Source: PNON01 sp964387025 (lineage in GTDB: Bacteria > Chloroflexota > Anaerolineae > Anaerolineales > Anaerolineaceae). Taken from it: a stretch of 64,000 nucleotides of DNA. The DNA is taken from NCBI GenBank assembly GCA_964387025.1, contig CAYLUZ010000009.1, forward strand, positions 69,434 to 133,433, given 5' to 3'. The notes under the pieces were generated by a model, which was given only the letters and a program-made list of their open reading frames with translations, was not told the DNA's origin and made no database searches. The first letter of the stretch is position 1. Each line of letters begins with the position of its first letter. Of this stretch, positions 1 to 8,570 are shown in pieces. A program made the translations under genes and the position numbers.

Positions 1-291
1 CTCTTTGGAAGGATCCTGCCAAATGCCATAGCACCCCTAATAGTGCGTGGAACTCTGGGAATTGGAACTGCCATTTTGGATGCTGCCGCCCTCTCCTTTA
101 TTGGATTAGGGGCACAACCTCCATTGGCAGAATGGGGTCAAATGTTAGGAAGTGAACGCAATCAATTATTTACTGCCCCACATCTGGTTTTTTATCCTGG
201 TATTGCAATCATGCTAACAGTGCTGTCATTCAACCTTTTGGGTGACGGTTTACGAGACGCGATCGATCCAAGGTTACGATCAGCGGAATAA
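1..291 (+). CDS. Oligopeptide/dipeptide ABC transporter permease (DppC/OppC-like), 3' end only
   Basis: The frame is open from the first base, so the gene starts upstream. The visible ~96 residues are the C-terminal third of a DppC/OppC-type inner-membrane permease. They include the end of the cytoplasmic coupling loop (ILPNAIAPLIV), the family-typical LSFIGLGAQPP stretch before a periplasmic loop, and a last membrane helix ending in GDGLRDAIDPRL, which is the usual C-terminus of this family. It is followed directly by two matching ATPases, so it is one subunit of a peptide (or other oligopeptide-like ligand) importer. The ligand cannot be told from this fragment. Confidence 0.93.
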   Translation, partial: LFGRILPNAIAPLIVRGTLGIGTAILDAAALSFIGLGAQPPLAEWGQMLGSERNQLFTAPHLVFYPGIAIMLTVLSFNLLGDGLRDAIDPRLRSAE

Positions 292-304
292 TGGAGTATA
301 TATT

Positions 305-1333
305 GTGGAAAAATTGAATACCCCACTTCTGGAAGTGGAGAACCTGGTCACTTATTTCTATACCGATGAAGGTATTGTTAAAGCAGTCGATGGAGTGGAT
401 TTTACTGTATATCCGGGTGAGATAATTGGCCTTGTGGGTGAGTCTGGTTGTGGTAAAAGTGTCACATCCTTTTCCATCATGAGATTAATTGAACCACCCG
501 GAAAGATCGTGGCTGGCAGGATACTTTTCCAGAATAAGAATTTGCTTGAAATGAATGAAACAGAAATGCAGAATATCCGCGGTGCGCAAATCTCGATGAT
601 ATTCCAGCAACCGCAGAGCTGCCTTAATCCTGTTTTTACAATCGGATCACAAATTGAAGAAGTCTTCCAGATCCATGGAAAGATCACCAAAAAAGAAGCG
701 GCTGATAAAGCAGTGGAACTGCTCAAATTGGTGGGAATTCCGGATGCAGCCAAAAAGGCAACCGCTTTCCCTCATGAAATGTCAGGGGGTCAGGCACAAA
801 GGGTAATGATTGCAATGGCCCTTGCGCTAAATCCGAAGCTCCTGATTGCGGATGAGCCGACTACTGCTTTGGATGTGACAATTCAAGCACAAATCCTAAA
901 CTTGCTCGCTGACCTGCGTGGAAAGTTCAATACTTCTGTGATCCTCATCACCCATGACCTGGGTGTCATAGCTGAAATGGCGGACCGCGTGGCGATCATG
1001 TATGCAGGGAAGATCGTCGAAATGTCAGATGTGCTCAGCCTGTTTGACAACCCGATGCATCCATATACACGCGGATTGATCGCCTCAGTTCCTATCATGG
1101 GAGAGATTAAAGAAAACCTGGATACTATCCTGGGGAATGTGCCAAATTTGATAGACCTGCCAAAGGGCTGCCGGTTCGCATCGAGATGTATCCCCCGAGA
1201 GGAATATGGTTTGAAAATTTGTACAGAGGTGGAACCTGAGCTAAGTCCGACCCATGGCGAACGGCACCTAACACGCTGCTGGTTATACCAGGATGCAGAA
1301 GGACATAAAGCGCCATTAGCAGGGAACAATTAA
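305..1333 (+). CDS. Oligopeptide/dipeptide ABC transporter ATP-binding protein (DppD/OppD-like)
   Basis: Cytoplasmic ATPase of the peptide importer, about 342 residues. The Walker A (GESGCGKS) is near residues 45-52, the signature MSGGQAQR near 160 and Walker B (LLIADEP) near 180. The C-terminal oligopeptide-binding-protein-associated extension contains the Cys pair of GCRFASRC, as in OppD/DppD. The GTG at 305 is chosen because GGAG at 293-296 sits 8 bases upstream. The frame is open further upstream, but that would overlap the permease by about 50 bases without a ribosome site. The gene lies 13 bases after the permease stop and before the partner ATPase, so the three are one operon. Confidence 0.93.
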   Translation: MEKLNTPLLEVENLVTYFYTDEGIVKAVDGVDFTVYPGEIIGLVGESGCGKSVTSFSIMRLIEPPGKIVAGRILFQNKNLLEMNETEMQNIRGAQISMIFQQPQSCLNPVFTIGSQIEEVFQIHGKITKKEAADKAVELLKLVGIPDAAKKATAFPHEMSGGQAQRVMIAMALALNPKLLIADEPTTALDVTIQAQILNLLADLRGKFNTSVILITHDLGVIAEMADRVAIMYAGKIVEMSDVLSLFDNPMHPYTRGLIASVPIMGEIKENLDTILGNVPNLIDLPKGCRFASRCIPREEYGLKICTEVEPELSPTHGERHLTRCWLYQDAEGHKAPLAGNN

Positions 1334-1363
1334 TGGTAATCATTGAACAGGATGGATCGATCC

Positions 1364-2359
1364 ATGAATGTTGAAGTAAAAAGTAGCCCGAATTTGGTTG
1401 AAGTAAAAAACCTGGTTAAGTATTATCCAGTCCTGGGAGGAGTCTTTAAACGAGTCGTGGCTCATGTTAAGGCTGTAGATGGTGTTACTTTTGATATCAA
1501 ACAGGGAGAAACGCTGGGCTTGGTGGGTGAATCAGGTTGTGGAAAATCCACCGTCGGGCATACCATCATCCGCCTGCTGGAAAAGACCAGTGGAACAGTT
1601 GATTTCAGTGGTGTGGATGTATTTTCCCTTAAAGGGGAAGAGCTGAAACAGATGCGGAAAAATATGCAGATCGTGTTTCAGGATCCCTATGGATCGCTGG
1701 ATCCACGACTGCCAATTGGCGATTCGATCGCCGAAGGATTAAAGATCCATCGCATTGGTACAAACCAGGAACAATTTGAGATGGTATTATCCATCATGAG
1801 TAAAGTCGGTCTGGAGGATTATCATGCAGTACGGTATCCGCACGAGTTTTCAGGCGGGCAAAGACAGCGTATAGGTATCGCCCGGGCACTGATTTTGAAT
1901 CCAAAATTCCTCGTTCTCGATGAACCGGTCTCTGCTTTGGATGTTTCTGTCCAGGCGCAAGTACTGAACTTGCTAAAGCAGCTTCAAAAGGATATGGGAC
2001 TGACATATCTTTTCGTTGCCCATAACCTGGGTGTGGTGGAGCATATCTCCGACCGGGTGGCAGTGATGTACCTGGGTAAGATCGTTGAGATCACCTCTCG
2101 GGAACAATTATTTTTGAAACCTCTGCATCCATATACACAGGCGTTAATGTCTGCCATCCCGGTGCCAAACCCAAAATTGAAGAAGCAGCGGATGATCCTG
2201 TCGGGAGATGTTCCCAGTCCGCTCAATCCGCCATCCGGCTGCCGTTTCCATCCGCGCTGCCCGATCGCCAAAGCGGACTGCTCAGTCAACGAACCGGAGC
2301 TGAGGGAATTATTACCAGGGCACCAGGTGTCCTGCCATTACGCGGAACAATTCAAGTAG
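1364..2359 (+). CDS. Oligopeptide/dipeptide ABC transporter ATP-binding protein (DppF/OppF-like)
   Basis: Second ATPase of the importer, about 331 residues from the ATG at 1364. An in-frame ATG at 1352 and a TTG at 1343 are alternatives. AGGATGG just upstream favours 1364. Walker A (GESGCGKS) is near residue 55, the signature FSGGQRQR near 160, Walker B (FLVLDEP) near 182, and the C-terminal Cys-containing segment GCRFHPRCP is typical of OppF/DppF. It is expected to form a heterodimer with the preceding ATPase to power uptake. It is the last gene of the operon, with a hairpin terminator 16 bases after the stop. Confidence 0.92.
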   Translation: MNVEVKSSPNLVEVKNLVKYYPVLGGVFKRVVAHVKAVDGVTFDIKQGETLGLVGESGCGKSTVGHTIIRLLEKTSGTVDFSGVDVFSLKGEELKQMRKNMQIVFQDPYGSLDPRLPIGDSIAEGLKIHRIGTNQEQFEMVLSIMSKVGLEDYHAVRYPHEFSGGQRQRIGIARALILNPKFLVLDEPVSALDVSVQAQVLNLLKQLQKDMGLTYLFVAHNLGVVEHISDRVAVMYLGKIVEITSREQLFLKPLHPYTQALMSAIPVPNPKLKKQRMILSGDVPSPLNPPSGCRFHPRCPIAKADCSVNEPELRELLPGHQVSCHYAEQFK

Positions 2360-2375
2360 AGTGAACGATCATTCT

Positions 2376-2396
2376 CTCCCCGGCAACGGGGAGTTT
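2376..2396 (+). terminator. Intrinsic terminator of the peptide-transporter operon
   Basis: A perfect 7-bp stem (CTCCCCG / CGGGGAG) closes a GCAA tetraloop and is followed by TTT. It lies 16 bases after the last ATPase stop. The T-run is short, but the stem is GC-rich with a stable GNRA loop. Confidence 0.8.
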
Positions 2397-2699
2397 CTAT
2401 TTAACCAATGAGTATGATGTTCTATCCAGGTGTAATATTGCAAAAAAACTGCAATAACAGGATCAGAATATCATTATTGCTTTATATATCTGCTTATTAA
2501 AAAAGACCTTTTTCAATCCATCAATCCCATTCTTGAATGGATACTAAAATAGCCCTATACAGAAGCTATACCAAATGATTACAAGAAGGATACTATAAAA
2601 CTAGGAAGTCACTGAAATCGGAAATATTTATGAATTCGATTAGTAGCTAACCCAAGCAGATACCAAAGAGCATGTCTTTAAATAATTAAAGTAGGAATA
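2397..2699. other. AT-rich intergenic stretch without a recognisable gene
   Basis: About 300 bases between the operon terminator and the DUF3105 gene. I see no credible ORF or RNA gene. The only structure is a small 6-bp hairpin (CCATTC/GAATGG) at 2527-2540. The promoter of the next gene is probably in this stretch, but I could not pick a convincing -35/-10 pair. Confidence 0.5.
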
Positions 2700-3299
2700 A
2701 TGAAGAATACACCCCGGCAAACAAAACGTAAAGCACAAAGGAAACAACAATTACAACGCAGAGTTATCACAATAGGCGGAATAAGCCTGGCGGTCATTGC
2801 AGTAATTGTGATCATAGTGCTTGCTCTAAGCAAAACACCCAGCCCTAGCGGGCTGATGGGTGAAGAAGTATTAATTCAGTCAGCAGACCATGTTTCTGAA
2901 GATATCCAACCCGGTCCGTATAATTCAAATCCTCCTGCAGGAGGTAATCATTTTGAGGAAGATTTCCCGGCCAAGTTTTACCAGGAAACGGATCTGGCTA
3001 CTCTTCCCAAGTATCCAGAGGGGTATCTGGTGCACAGTCTGGAACACGGTTATGTGATCTTCTGGTACAACTGCCAGGTTCCCAACACCGATTGTACAGC
3101 ATTGAAGCAGACCATTCAAAAGGTGATGGATGAAACAGGAGGCACCAAATTAATTGCCTTCCCCTGGACGGATATGAATATTCCTCTGGCAATGACTTCG
3201 TGGGGAAGAATTCTCAAGTTTGACAAACCTGATCCAGCACTCATGAAACAGTTCGTGGAGAGAAACCGGTATCAGGCACCAGAGCCAAATGCGCCCTGA
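2700..3299 (+). CDS. DUF3105 family membrane-anchored protein
   Basis: A 199-residue protein with a basic, Gln-rich cytoplasmic N-terminus (residues 1-22), one membrane helix (about 23-45) and an extracytoplasmic domain. That domain carries the DUF3105 hallmarks: PPAGGNH near residue 80, then HSLEHGYV and WYNC. The conserved His/Cys residues suggest metal or redox chemistry, but no function is established for the family. ATG at 2700 follows a weak GTAGGA site. It stands alone between a terminator and a converging minus-strand operon. Confidence 0.82.
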   Translation: MKNTPRQTKRKAQRKQQLQRRVITIGGISLAVIAVIVIIVLALSKTPSPSGLMGEEVLIQSADHVSEDIQPGPYNSNPPAGGNHFEEDFPAKFYQETDLATLPKYPEGYLVHSLEHGYVIFWYNCQVPNTDCTALKQTIQKVMDETGGTKLIAFPWTDMNIPLAMTSWGRILKFDKPDPALMKQFVERNRYQAPEPNAP

Positions 3300-3303
3300 T
3301 CGA

Positions 3304-4101
3304 TCATTTTAGAAAAATAAGCTTTACCAACACCAATGCTCCGAAGAATAACATTGTCAGACCCAGTCCAGACCAGATTTGACTGGATGTATGCTGATCT
3401 TCAATTTCAAGGTTCGGCATTAGCCCCTTTAATTCCCAGAGAGGGCCGCCAAACCAGGTGAAGATAATACCGCCCAATAAACCGCCAAGATGCCCCCAGT
3501 TATCTATGCCGGGAGACAGCCCCAAAACCAGGTTGACACCGGCAATGGTGGCAGAATTGATCAAGATCTTCCTGGCCTGACCCCCGAAAAATTTCCTGTT
3601 CTGGAAAACGAACACGGCTTCTGCTGCCAGTAACCCAAAGATGGCTGTGGATGATCCAAGGGAAGGATTAGGTGAGAAGATGAAAGACATCACATTCCCG
3701 GCAAATCCGGCTGAAACATATAATAATATGAAACGCAGTTTCCCAAAATTGAACTCCAGGCCGCGGCCAAGTACGATCAATGCATACATATTGAATAACA
3801 GGTGGATGATCGAGCCATGCAGCAGCATGGGTGTGAAGAGGCGCCAGTATTGCCCTGCGCTGATCAACTCATTGACCTTTCCGCCCAATGCAAAACCATA
3901 ATCAATTCCGGTTAAATATTTACTTCCTGCTTGAAAAAGATAGGCTAGAACCGTGATCGCAAGAATAAAATAGATGACAACAGGTTTGCTGCCATTGAAT
4001 CGGACTTGAACACGAGGTTGAGGTGGATTGATTTCTTGCGGGGGCTGGTTGTCAAAACTTGACGATGGCTGGTTGTTGGGGGGATTTTGATCAAAACTCA
4101 T
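3304..4101 (-). CDS. Rhomboid family intramembrane serine protease
   Basis: A 265-residue polytopic membrane protein. After a Pro/Gln/Asn-rich soluble N-terminus (residues 1-38) come six or more hydrophobic helices. Rhomboid signatures are present: HxxxN (H100, N104) in helix 2, the catalytic-serine motif GSST (S151) and the catalytic histidine H204 in helix 6 (WGHLGGLLGG). The motif is usually GxSG, so the residue after the serine is Thr rather than Gly here. It overlaps the guanylate kinase gene by 4 bases (ATGA), so the two are translationally coupled. Substrates are unknown. Confidence 0.88.
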   Translation of the reverse strand: MSFDQNPPNNQPSSSFDNQPPQEINPPQPRVQVRFNGSKPVVIYFILAITVLAYLFQAGSKYLTGIDYGFALGGKVNELISAGQYWRLFTPMLLHGSIIHLLFNMYALIVLGRGLEFNFGKLRFILLYVSAGFAGNVMSFIFSPNPSLGSSTAIFGLLAAEAVFVFQNRKFFGGQARKILINSATIAGVNLVLGLSPGIDNWGHLGGLLGGIIFTWFGGPLWELKGLMPNLEIEDQHTSSQIWSGLGLTMLFFGALVLVKLIFLK

Positions 4102-4730
4102 ATTTTTACCTGGCGCTGAACGACTCGGTGGTGTTCCGCTTTAATGATGGTTTCGATATTGCTGACTGCTTCTTCCAATTTGCCCTGCGGGTTATATACA
4201 AGGTAGTCAAAAATGGAAATGCTCTCCATCTCTTTTCGGGTGGTGGCCATACGCAGTTCGATTGTTTCAGGTGTTTCTGTTTTACGGTCCATCAAGCGCT
4301 GCCTCAGTTCGGATTCGCTGGAAGGCAGCAGGAAAATCATTAGTGCCTCAGGGAATAATCCTCTGATCTTCATTGCACCTTGAAAATCGATGCGAAGGAT
4401 CACATCTTTTCCTTTCGCCCAAACATTTAACACCTGTTTTTTGGGGATTCCTTTATATTGATCGTAGACGAGGGAATGCTCTAAAAACTCATTGTCCCGG
4501 ATCATACGCTCGAACTCTGATTTTGTAATGAAGAAGTAATCCACTCCTTCCTGTTCTTTTATCCTTTTTTCACGTGATGTAGCGGTGACAACAAAGTCCA
4601 TACTGTCATTTCTAAGCAGCAATTCCTTCACAACGGAATCCTTTCCGACGCCGGAAGGCCCCGATATAACGATCAGGAAAGGTTGGGTATGCAGAACATC
4701 AAAAGATATGGGTTCATTATTCATGAGCAC
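4098..4730 (-). CDS. gmk: Guanylate kinase
   Basis: Cytosolic enzyme that phosphorylates GMP to GDP with ATP. The P-loop SGPSGVGKDS lies near residues 19-28, followed by TATSREKR and the GVDYFF segment of the GMP-binding region, as in Gmk. Length (208-210 residues) is normal. The start is either GTG at 4730 or ATG at 4724; neither has a strong ribosome site. It is transcribed divergently from the FmdB-type gene and its stop overlaps the start of the rhomboid gene. A perfect TATAAT at 4786-4791 (plus strand) may serve the divergent gene. Confidence 0.95.
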   Translation of the reverse strand: MLMNNEPISFDVLHTQPFLIVISGPSGVGKDSVVKELLLRNDSMDFVVTATSREKRIKEQEGVDYFFITKSEFERMIRDNEFLEHSLVYDQYKGIPKKQVLNVWAKGKDVILRIDFQGAMKIRGLFPEALMIFLLPSSESELRQRLMDRKTETPETIELRMATTRKEMESISIFDYLVYNPQGKLEEAVSNIETIIKAEHHRVVQRQVKI

Positions 4731-4826
4731 CTGTCAGACTTAAGAGTTTGTTCGATAATTGTATTCCATTTTTTCAATAGCTGATTATAATCTGTTCTGG
4801 ACAATTCAGTTTGGAGGTACAGGTAT

Positions 4827-5216
4827 ATGCCCACTTATGATTTTCGGTGTTTGAACTGTGGAAAGCGGTTTGAGGTTTTACTCAGCTTTTCGGAATATGA
4901 AAAAGCTGAAATTAAATGTTCCTTTTGCGGGAGTGCAGAAGTCCAAAGGAAAATTGGCCGGATCAGGGTGGCACGGTCAAACGAGAGTCGGGCAGATGAG
5001 TTTTCCGATCCTTCCATGATTGACAATATGGGTCAGGATCCCGAATCCATGGGAAGGATGATGCGGAAGATGAGCAGTGAAACTGGTGAACCGATGCCAC
5101 CAGAGTTTGATGAGGTGGTCGGTCGGTTGGAAAGAGGGGAATCACCGGAAGAGATCGAAAAACAAATGCCAGACCTGGGGAGTGAAGGCGGATTCCCTGA
5201 TGGCGATTTTGATTAA
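4827..5216 (+). CDS. FmdB-family zinc ribbon protein
   Basis: A 129-residue protein. The first 45 residues form an FmdB/CxxC zinc ribbon: MPTYDFRC, then CLNC and CSFCG, with a conserved aromatic pattern. The rest is an acidic, low-complexity tail rich in Met, Glu and Gly, probably disordered. GGAGGT sits 9 bases upstream of the ATG. FmdB-type small regulators are of uncertain function; the name comes from a formamidase operon. It is monocistronic, between gmk and a converging minus-strand gene. Confidence 0.85.
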   Translation: MPTYDFRCLNCGKRFEVLLSFSEYEKAEIKCSFCGSAEVQRKIGRIRVARSNESRADEFSDPSMIDNMGQDPESMGRMMRKMSSETGEPMPPEFDEVVGRLERGESPEEIEKQMPDLGSEGGFPDGDFD

Positions 5217-5229
5217 CTAAAATGTTTTT

Positions 5230-6495
5230 CTATTGAACTGCCCGTTGGAGTTGATCAAAGGAAGTGAACCAGGCGATCCGGTTGATAAAGTCAAATAGGG
5301 AAGCGCTCTTATCTCTTAATGCCCGCACTGCCGGGCCGACGGGATCATTACCAGCAGCCCCTCCCGGTTCATCTGCATAAGCTCCATGAAAAGCAAAGTA
5401 GGCCTGGTTTAATTTCCTGATCTGGTAACCGTTCTCCCACAGGAATTGTCTGCGCTGTTCCATATAGGCCTCCGCTTCGTCAATTTTCCCGGCAGCTAGC
5501 AGTTCATCGACATGCAGACGGGTGATGTGCATTTCAGCGCGGAAATCAAAAGCCGGGGGTGAAGAAGGTTCGGTTGGTTTCTCGTCGGAAGGCGGAGCTG
5601 TTGGTTGCGGCGGAGGTGGAGGTGGGACTCTTTCAGGGTAATAGCGGGCGATCACTACACTGGCTATCTCCTTTCCAGCCAGTGAAGCTGTTGTTTCATT
5701 CATCGTCCGCAATTCCGGGGTCGTATCGTAATTGATACCCAGAGGCCTGAGTTCCAGGTAGTTGTGGATCCATTCATGGGAGATCACTTCCAACAACCAG
5801 TTGAGATCATCCGTTTCTTGCACCATGGTCGGGTAGGTTCCGATACCGCCGACCTCTTCCACCAATGCGGAGACATTCAGGCTGCTCGAGACATTGTTTT
5901 CCAATGAGATCATTTGCTCAATCGTAATTCCAGGTATTATGGATATATTGGCGTCCTGTCGGATTGATTCGCGAGGCGAAACGATGAGTGCAAATGGCAG
6001 AGGGGATGAATGGTATAAAACGGAAGGGATGGGCTTCCCGGCAGTAGTCAAATAGAGATCATATAAAACCGTAGAAATTTGACGTTGAAGAATACTCTCT
6101 GAAGCCGGACCAATTTGTTTGACCTGTTTGATCAGAGAATCTCTTTTTGCAACAAGAATCTCCGATTCAGTTTTAGGGTCATTGATTACTGGATCCGAAA
6201 AAATCGTGACCAGATCCTGGTTGACCTGGCGTAAATCACGTATGACCGTGATATATTCTTCGATCAATACGTGCTGTTCATCCGAATTTACCAGATCAGG
6301 ATAATTTATCGCTGATTCGCCTGCTTTGATTCCAAAGGCATCCAATGTCCAGGTAATATAATCGAATTCAATTTGACGGGTGAAACGACGAATATTTTCC
6401 ACCGGATCCGTGGAGGGTAGAGTGCTCCTTTGGATTACAAGCAAAAGGAACATGAAGATTAATAATAGTCGGAATACCCGCTTAAAAAATCTCAT
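5230..6495 (-). CDS. Putative membrane-anchored HEXXH metallopeptidase, unassigned family
   Basis: About 421 residues from the ATG at 6495. An upstream in-frame ATG at 6537 would add 14 residues before the hydrophobic anchor; neither start has a clear ribosome site. One N-terminal membrane helix is followed by an extracytoplasmic domain. Counting from the longer start, HEWIH is at 254-258 and a Glu in MNETTAS at 281, 23 residues later, which fits a gluzincin-type zinc site (His, His, Glu). A Pro-rich hinge with six consecutive prolines (about 305-330) separates this from a C-terminal helical domain. Peptidase activity is inferred from the motif only. Confidence 0.7.
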   Translation of the reverse strand: MRFFKRVFRLLLIFMFLLLVIQRSTLPSTDPVENIRRFTRQIEFDYITWTLDAFGIKAGESAINYPDLVNSDEQHVLIEEYITVIRDLRQVNQDLVTIFSDPVINDPKTESEILVAKRDSLIKQVKQIGPASESILQRQISTVLYDLYLTTAGKPIPSVLYHSSPLPFALIVSPRESIRQDANISIIPGITIEQMISLENNVSSSLNVSALVEEVGGIGTYPTMVQETDDLNWLLEVISHEWIHNYLELRPLGINYDTTPELRTMNETTASLAGKEIASVVIARYYPERVPPPPPPQPTAPPSDEKPTEPSSPPAFDFRAEMHITRLHVDELLAAGKIDEAEAYMEQRRQFLWENGYQIRKLNQAYFAFHGAYADEPGGAAGNDPVGPAVRALRDKSASLFDFINRIAWFTSFDQLQRAVQ

Positions 6496-6584
6496 ACTGT
6501 TATCCAAATGATTTATACAAATGTAAAACCTTTCCATTGATTCTTACGTACATATTATAAACATCCATTATAATCTGTGATATT

Positions 6585-6599
6585 ATTAGGACACCTAAT
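6585..6599. promoter_or_regulatory. Short palindrome upstream of the efflux operon
   Basis: ATTAGG-ACA-CCTAAT, a perfect 6-3-6 inverted repeat, lies 24 bases before the MacA-like start and about 10 bases after a TATAAT at 6569-6574. The position fits an operator near the transcription start, but no matching regulator is encoded nearby. Confidence 0.4.
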
Positions 6600-6623
6600 C
6601 ATTATTACACAAGAGAGAAGAAA

Positions 6624-7886
6624 ATGAAGAAAAGACTACTATATATAGGAATTGTAATTGTTGTTATTGCGGTTGGAGCTTTCTTTTTTATTCGATACCA
6701 GAATGCAAAAAAGCAGAGCGCATCCAGCTTTCAAACTTTAGTTGTGGAAAAAGGTATGCTTACCGGAACTGTTGGAGCAACAGGCACCGTGCATGCTAAT
6801 CAGTCGGGTTGGCTTGTCTGGCAGACGAGCGGTACCGTTTCAGAAGTAAATTTCAAACTCGGAGACAAAGTTAAAGCCGATGATGTCTTGGCTTTATTGA
6901 ATAAAACTTCTCTATCACAAAACATAATTTTGGCTGAAGCTGATTTGGTTTCTGCTCAGAAAGCATTGGATGATCTAAAAACCTCCAAACTTGCTGCAGC
7001 AAATGCGGAGTTGGCATTGGTTAATGCTCAAGAAGAATACGAAGACAGGTTGCAGGATCGGGAATACTTAAATTCGACAATCAATTATGAATATATCAAG
7101 ATGACTGCGTTGGGACCACGTATCAGAAAGGGGAAACGTGATGCTACTGAAAAAGAGATCAATGAAGCGGATGCCAAACTGGCTGTTGCAACAGCTAAAA
7201 TGGAAGATGCACAAAAAGAGTGGGATAGACTAAAGAATGGTCCGGACCCTCGTGATATCGCAGCTGCAGAGGCAAGGGTGGCTGCAACTCAAGCCACAAT
7301 AAATCTGGAATTTATTTCAGCCCCGTTTGCAGGGACGATTACAGATATTCCTGTAAAAGTGGGTGATGTCGTTTCTGCAGGCAGCCAGGCATTCAGGGTG
7401 GATGATCTCAGTCATCTTCTTGTGGATGTGGATGTTTCAGAAATTGATATCAACCGGGTGAAACTTGGTCAGGATGTTACACTATCGTTTGACGCGATTC
7501 TTTCAAAAGAGTATCACGGAAAAGTAACATCAGTCGCACGGGTAGGTACATCCAACCAGGGAGTTGTGAATTTTACCGTGACAGTTGAATTAACGGATGC
7601 CGATGAACTCGTTCTACCTCAGATGACAGCCGCTGTAAATATTGTTGTTGTTCAATTATCTGACGTCACTTTGATTCCGAATCGTGCTGTTCGTTTGGTT
7701 GATGGGCAGCGTGTCATTTACATTTTGAAGAATGGTGTTCCTACTGAAACAAAAATTGAACTTGGTGCCAACTCAGATACTACCAGCGAGTTAATTTCCG
7801 GTGATGTTAAGGTCGGAGACATCATTGTACTTAATCCTCCTACTAATATGTTCGCGGGTGGTCCTCCCCAGGGTATGAGGAGATAA
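6624..7886 (+). CDS. MacA-like efflux periplasmic adaptor (HlyD/RND-MFP type)
   Basis: A 420-residue adaptor anchored by an N-terminal helix (residues 4-24). A biotinyl-lipoyl-like half motif (GTVSEVNFKLGDKVKAD) is followed by an Ala/Glu/Lys-rich coiled-coil hairpin (about 95-220). The second lipoyl half is FAGTITDIPVKVGDVV, and beta-barrel and membrane-proximal domains complete the chain. Length and order match MacA/YknX-type adaptors. It is 3 bases upstream of a MacB-like ATPase and its permease, so the three form an export complex. The substrate (macrolide, peptide, lipid or toxin) is unknown. Confidence 0.9.
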   Translation: MKKRLLYIGIVIVVIAVGAFFFIRYQNAKKQSASSFQTLVVEKGMLTGTVGATGTVHANQSGWLVWQTSGTVSEVNFKLGDKVKADDVLALLNKTSLSQNIILAEADLVSAQKALDDLKTSKLAAANAELALVNAQEEYEDRLQDREYLNSTINYEYIKMTALGPRIRKGKRDATEKEINEADAKLAVATAKMEDAQKEWDRLKNGPDPRDIAAAEARVAATQATINLEFISAPFAGTITDIPVKVGDVVSAGSQAFRVDDLSHLLVDVDVSEIDINRVKLGQDVTLSFDAILSKEYHGKVTSVARVGTSNQGVVNFTVTVELTDADELVLPQMTAAVNIVVVQLSDVTLIPNRAVRLVDGQRVIYILKNGVPTETKIELGANSDTTSELISGDVKVGDIIVLNPPTNMFAGGPPQGMRR

Positions 7887-7889
7887 TCT

Positions 7890-8570
7890 ATGGCTGATTG
7901 TGTGATTTCTGCTCATAATTTAAGAAAAGTCTACAAAATGGGTGAAATGGAAGTGAATGCCCTGGATGGGGTGGACTTATGTGTGGATCGTGGTGAAGTA
8001 ATCGCTATCATGGGGCCCTCCGGTTCAGGAAAGTCAACACTGATGAATATTTTGGGATGCCTGGATCACCCAACTGAAGGTGAATACTATCTGGATGGTG
8101 AACAGGTTTCCAATTTAAGGGATGATCAATTGGCGGATATCCGCAATAGAAAAGTCGGGTTCATATTCCAAAATTTTAATCTTCTTCCCCGTCAAACAGC
8201 ATTAGCCAATGTAGAGTTGCCAATGCGTTATGCAGGTATCAAACAAGGTCGGAGTCAATTGGCTCGGGAGGCTCTGGAACTGGTTGGACTTGGTGACAGG
8301 ATAAAGCATAAACCTACTGAGCTATCCGGCGGCCAACAGCAACGGGTGGCAATCGCCAGATCACTCGTCAATAATCCAGCCATCATCATGGCAGATGAGC
8401 CAACCGGGAATCTTGATTCCAAGTCAGGCAAGGAAATAATGGAATTATTATTAAAACTAAATCGGGATAGAGGAACGACACTTATTATCGTAACCCATGA
8501 TCCCATAGTCTCCTCTCAAACGCAAAGGGTGGTTAGATTAAAAGATGGCCAGGTGGAGGTGGCAGCATGA
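7890..8570 (+). CDS. MacB-type ABC transporter ATP-binding protein
   Basis: A 226-residue ATPase of the LolD/MacB/FtsE class. Walker A (GPSGSGKST) is near residues 42-50, LSGGQQQRVAIAR near 144-156, Walker B plus D-loop (IIMADEPTGNLDS) near 166-178 and the switch His in VTHD. The ADEPTGNLDS segment is typical of this class, which powers mechanotransmission rather than import. The stop overlaps the permease start by 4 bases (ATGA). Confidence 0.93.
   Translation: MADCVISAHNLRKVYKMGEMEVNALDGVDLCVDRGEVIAIMGPSGSGKSTLMNILGCLDHPTEGEYYLDGEQVSNLRDDQLADIRNRKVGFIFQNFNLLPRQTALANVELPMRYAGIKQGRSQLAREALELVGLGDRIKHKPTELSGGQQQRVAIARSLVNNPAIIMADEPTGNLDSKSGKEIMELLLKLNRDRGTTLIIVTHDPIVSSQTQRVVRLKDGQVEVAA

Noticed and set aside
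242..304. N-terminal extension of the first peptide-transporter ATPase
   Set aside because: It would overlap the permease gene by 50 bases without a ribosome site; the GTG at 305 has GGAG at the right distance.
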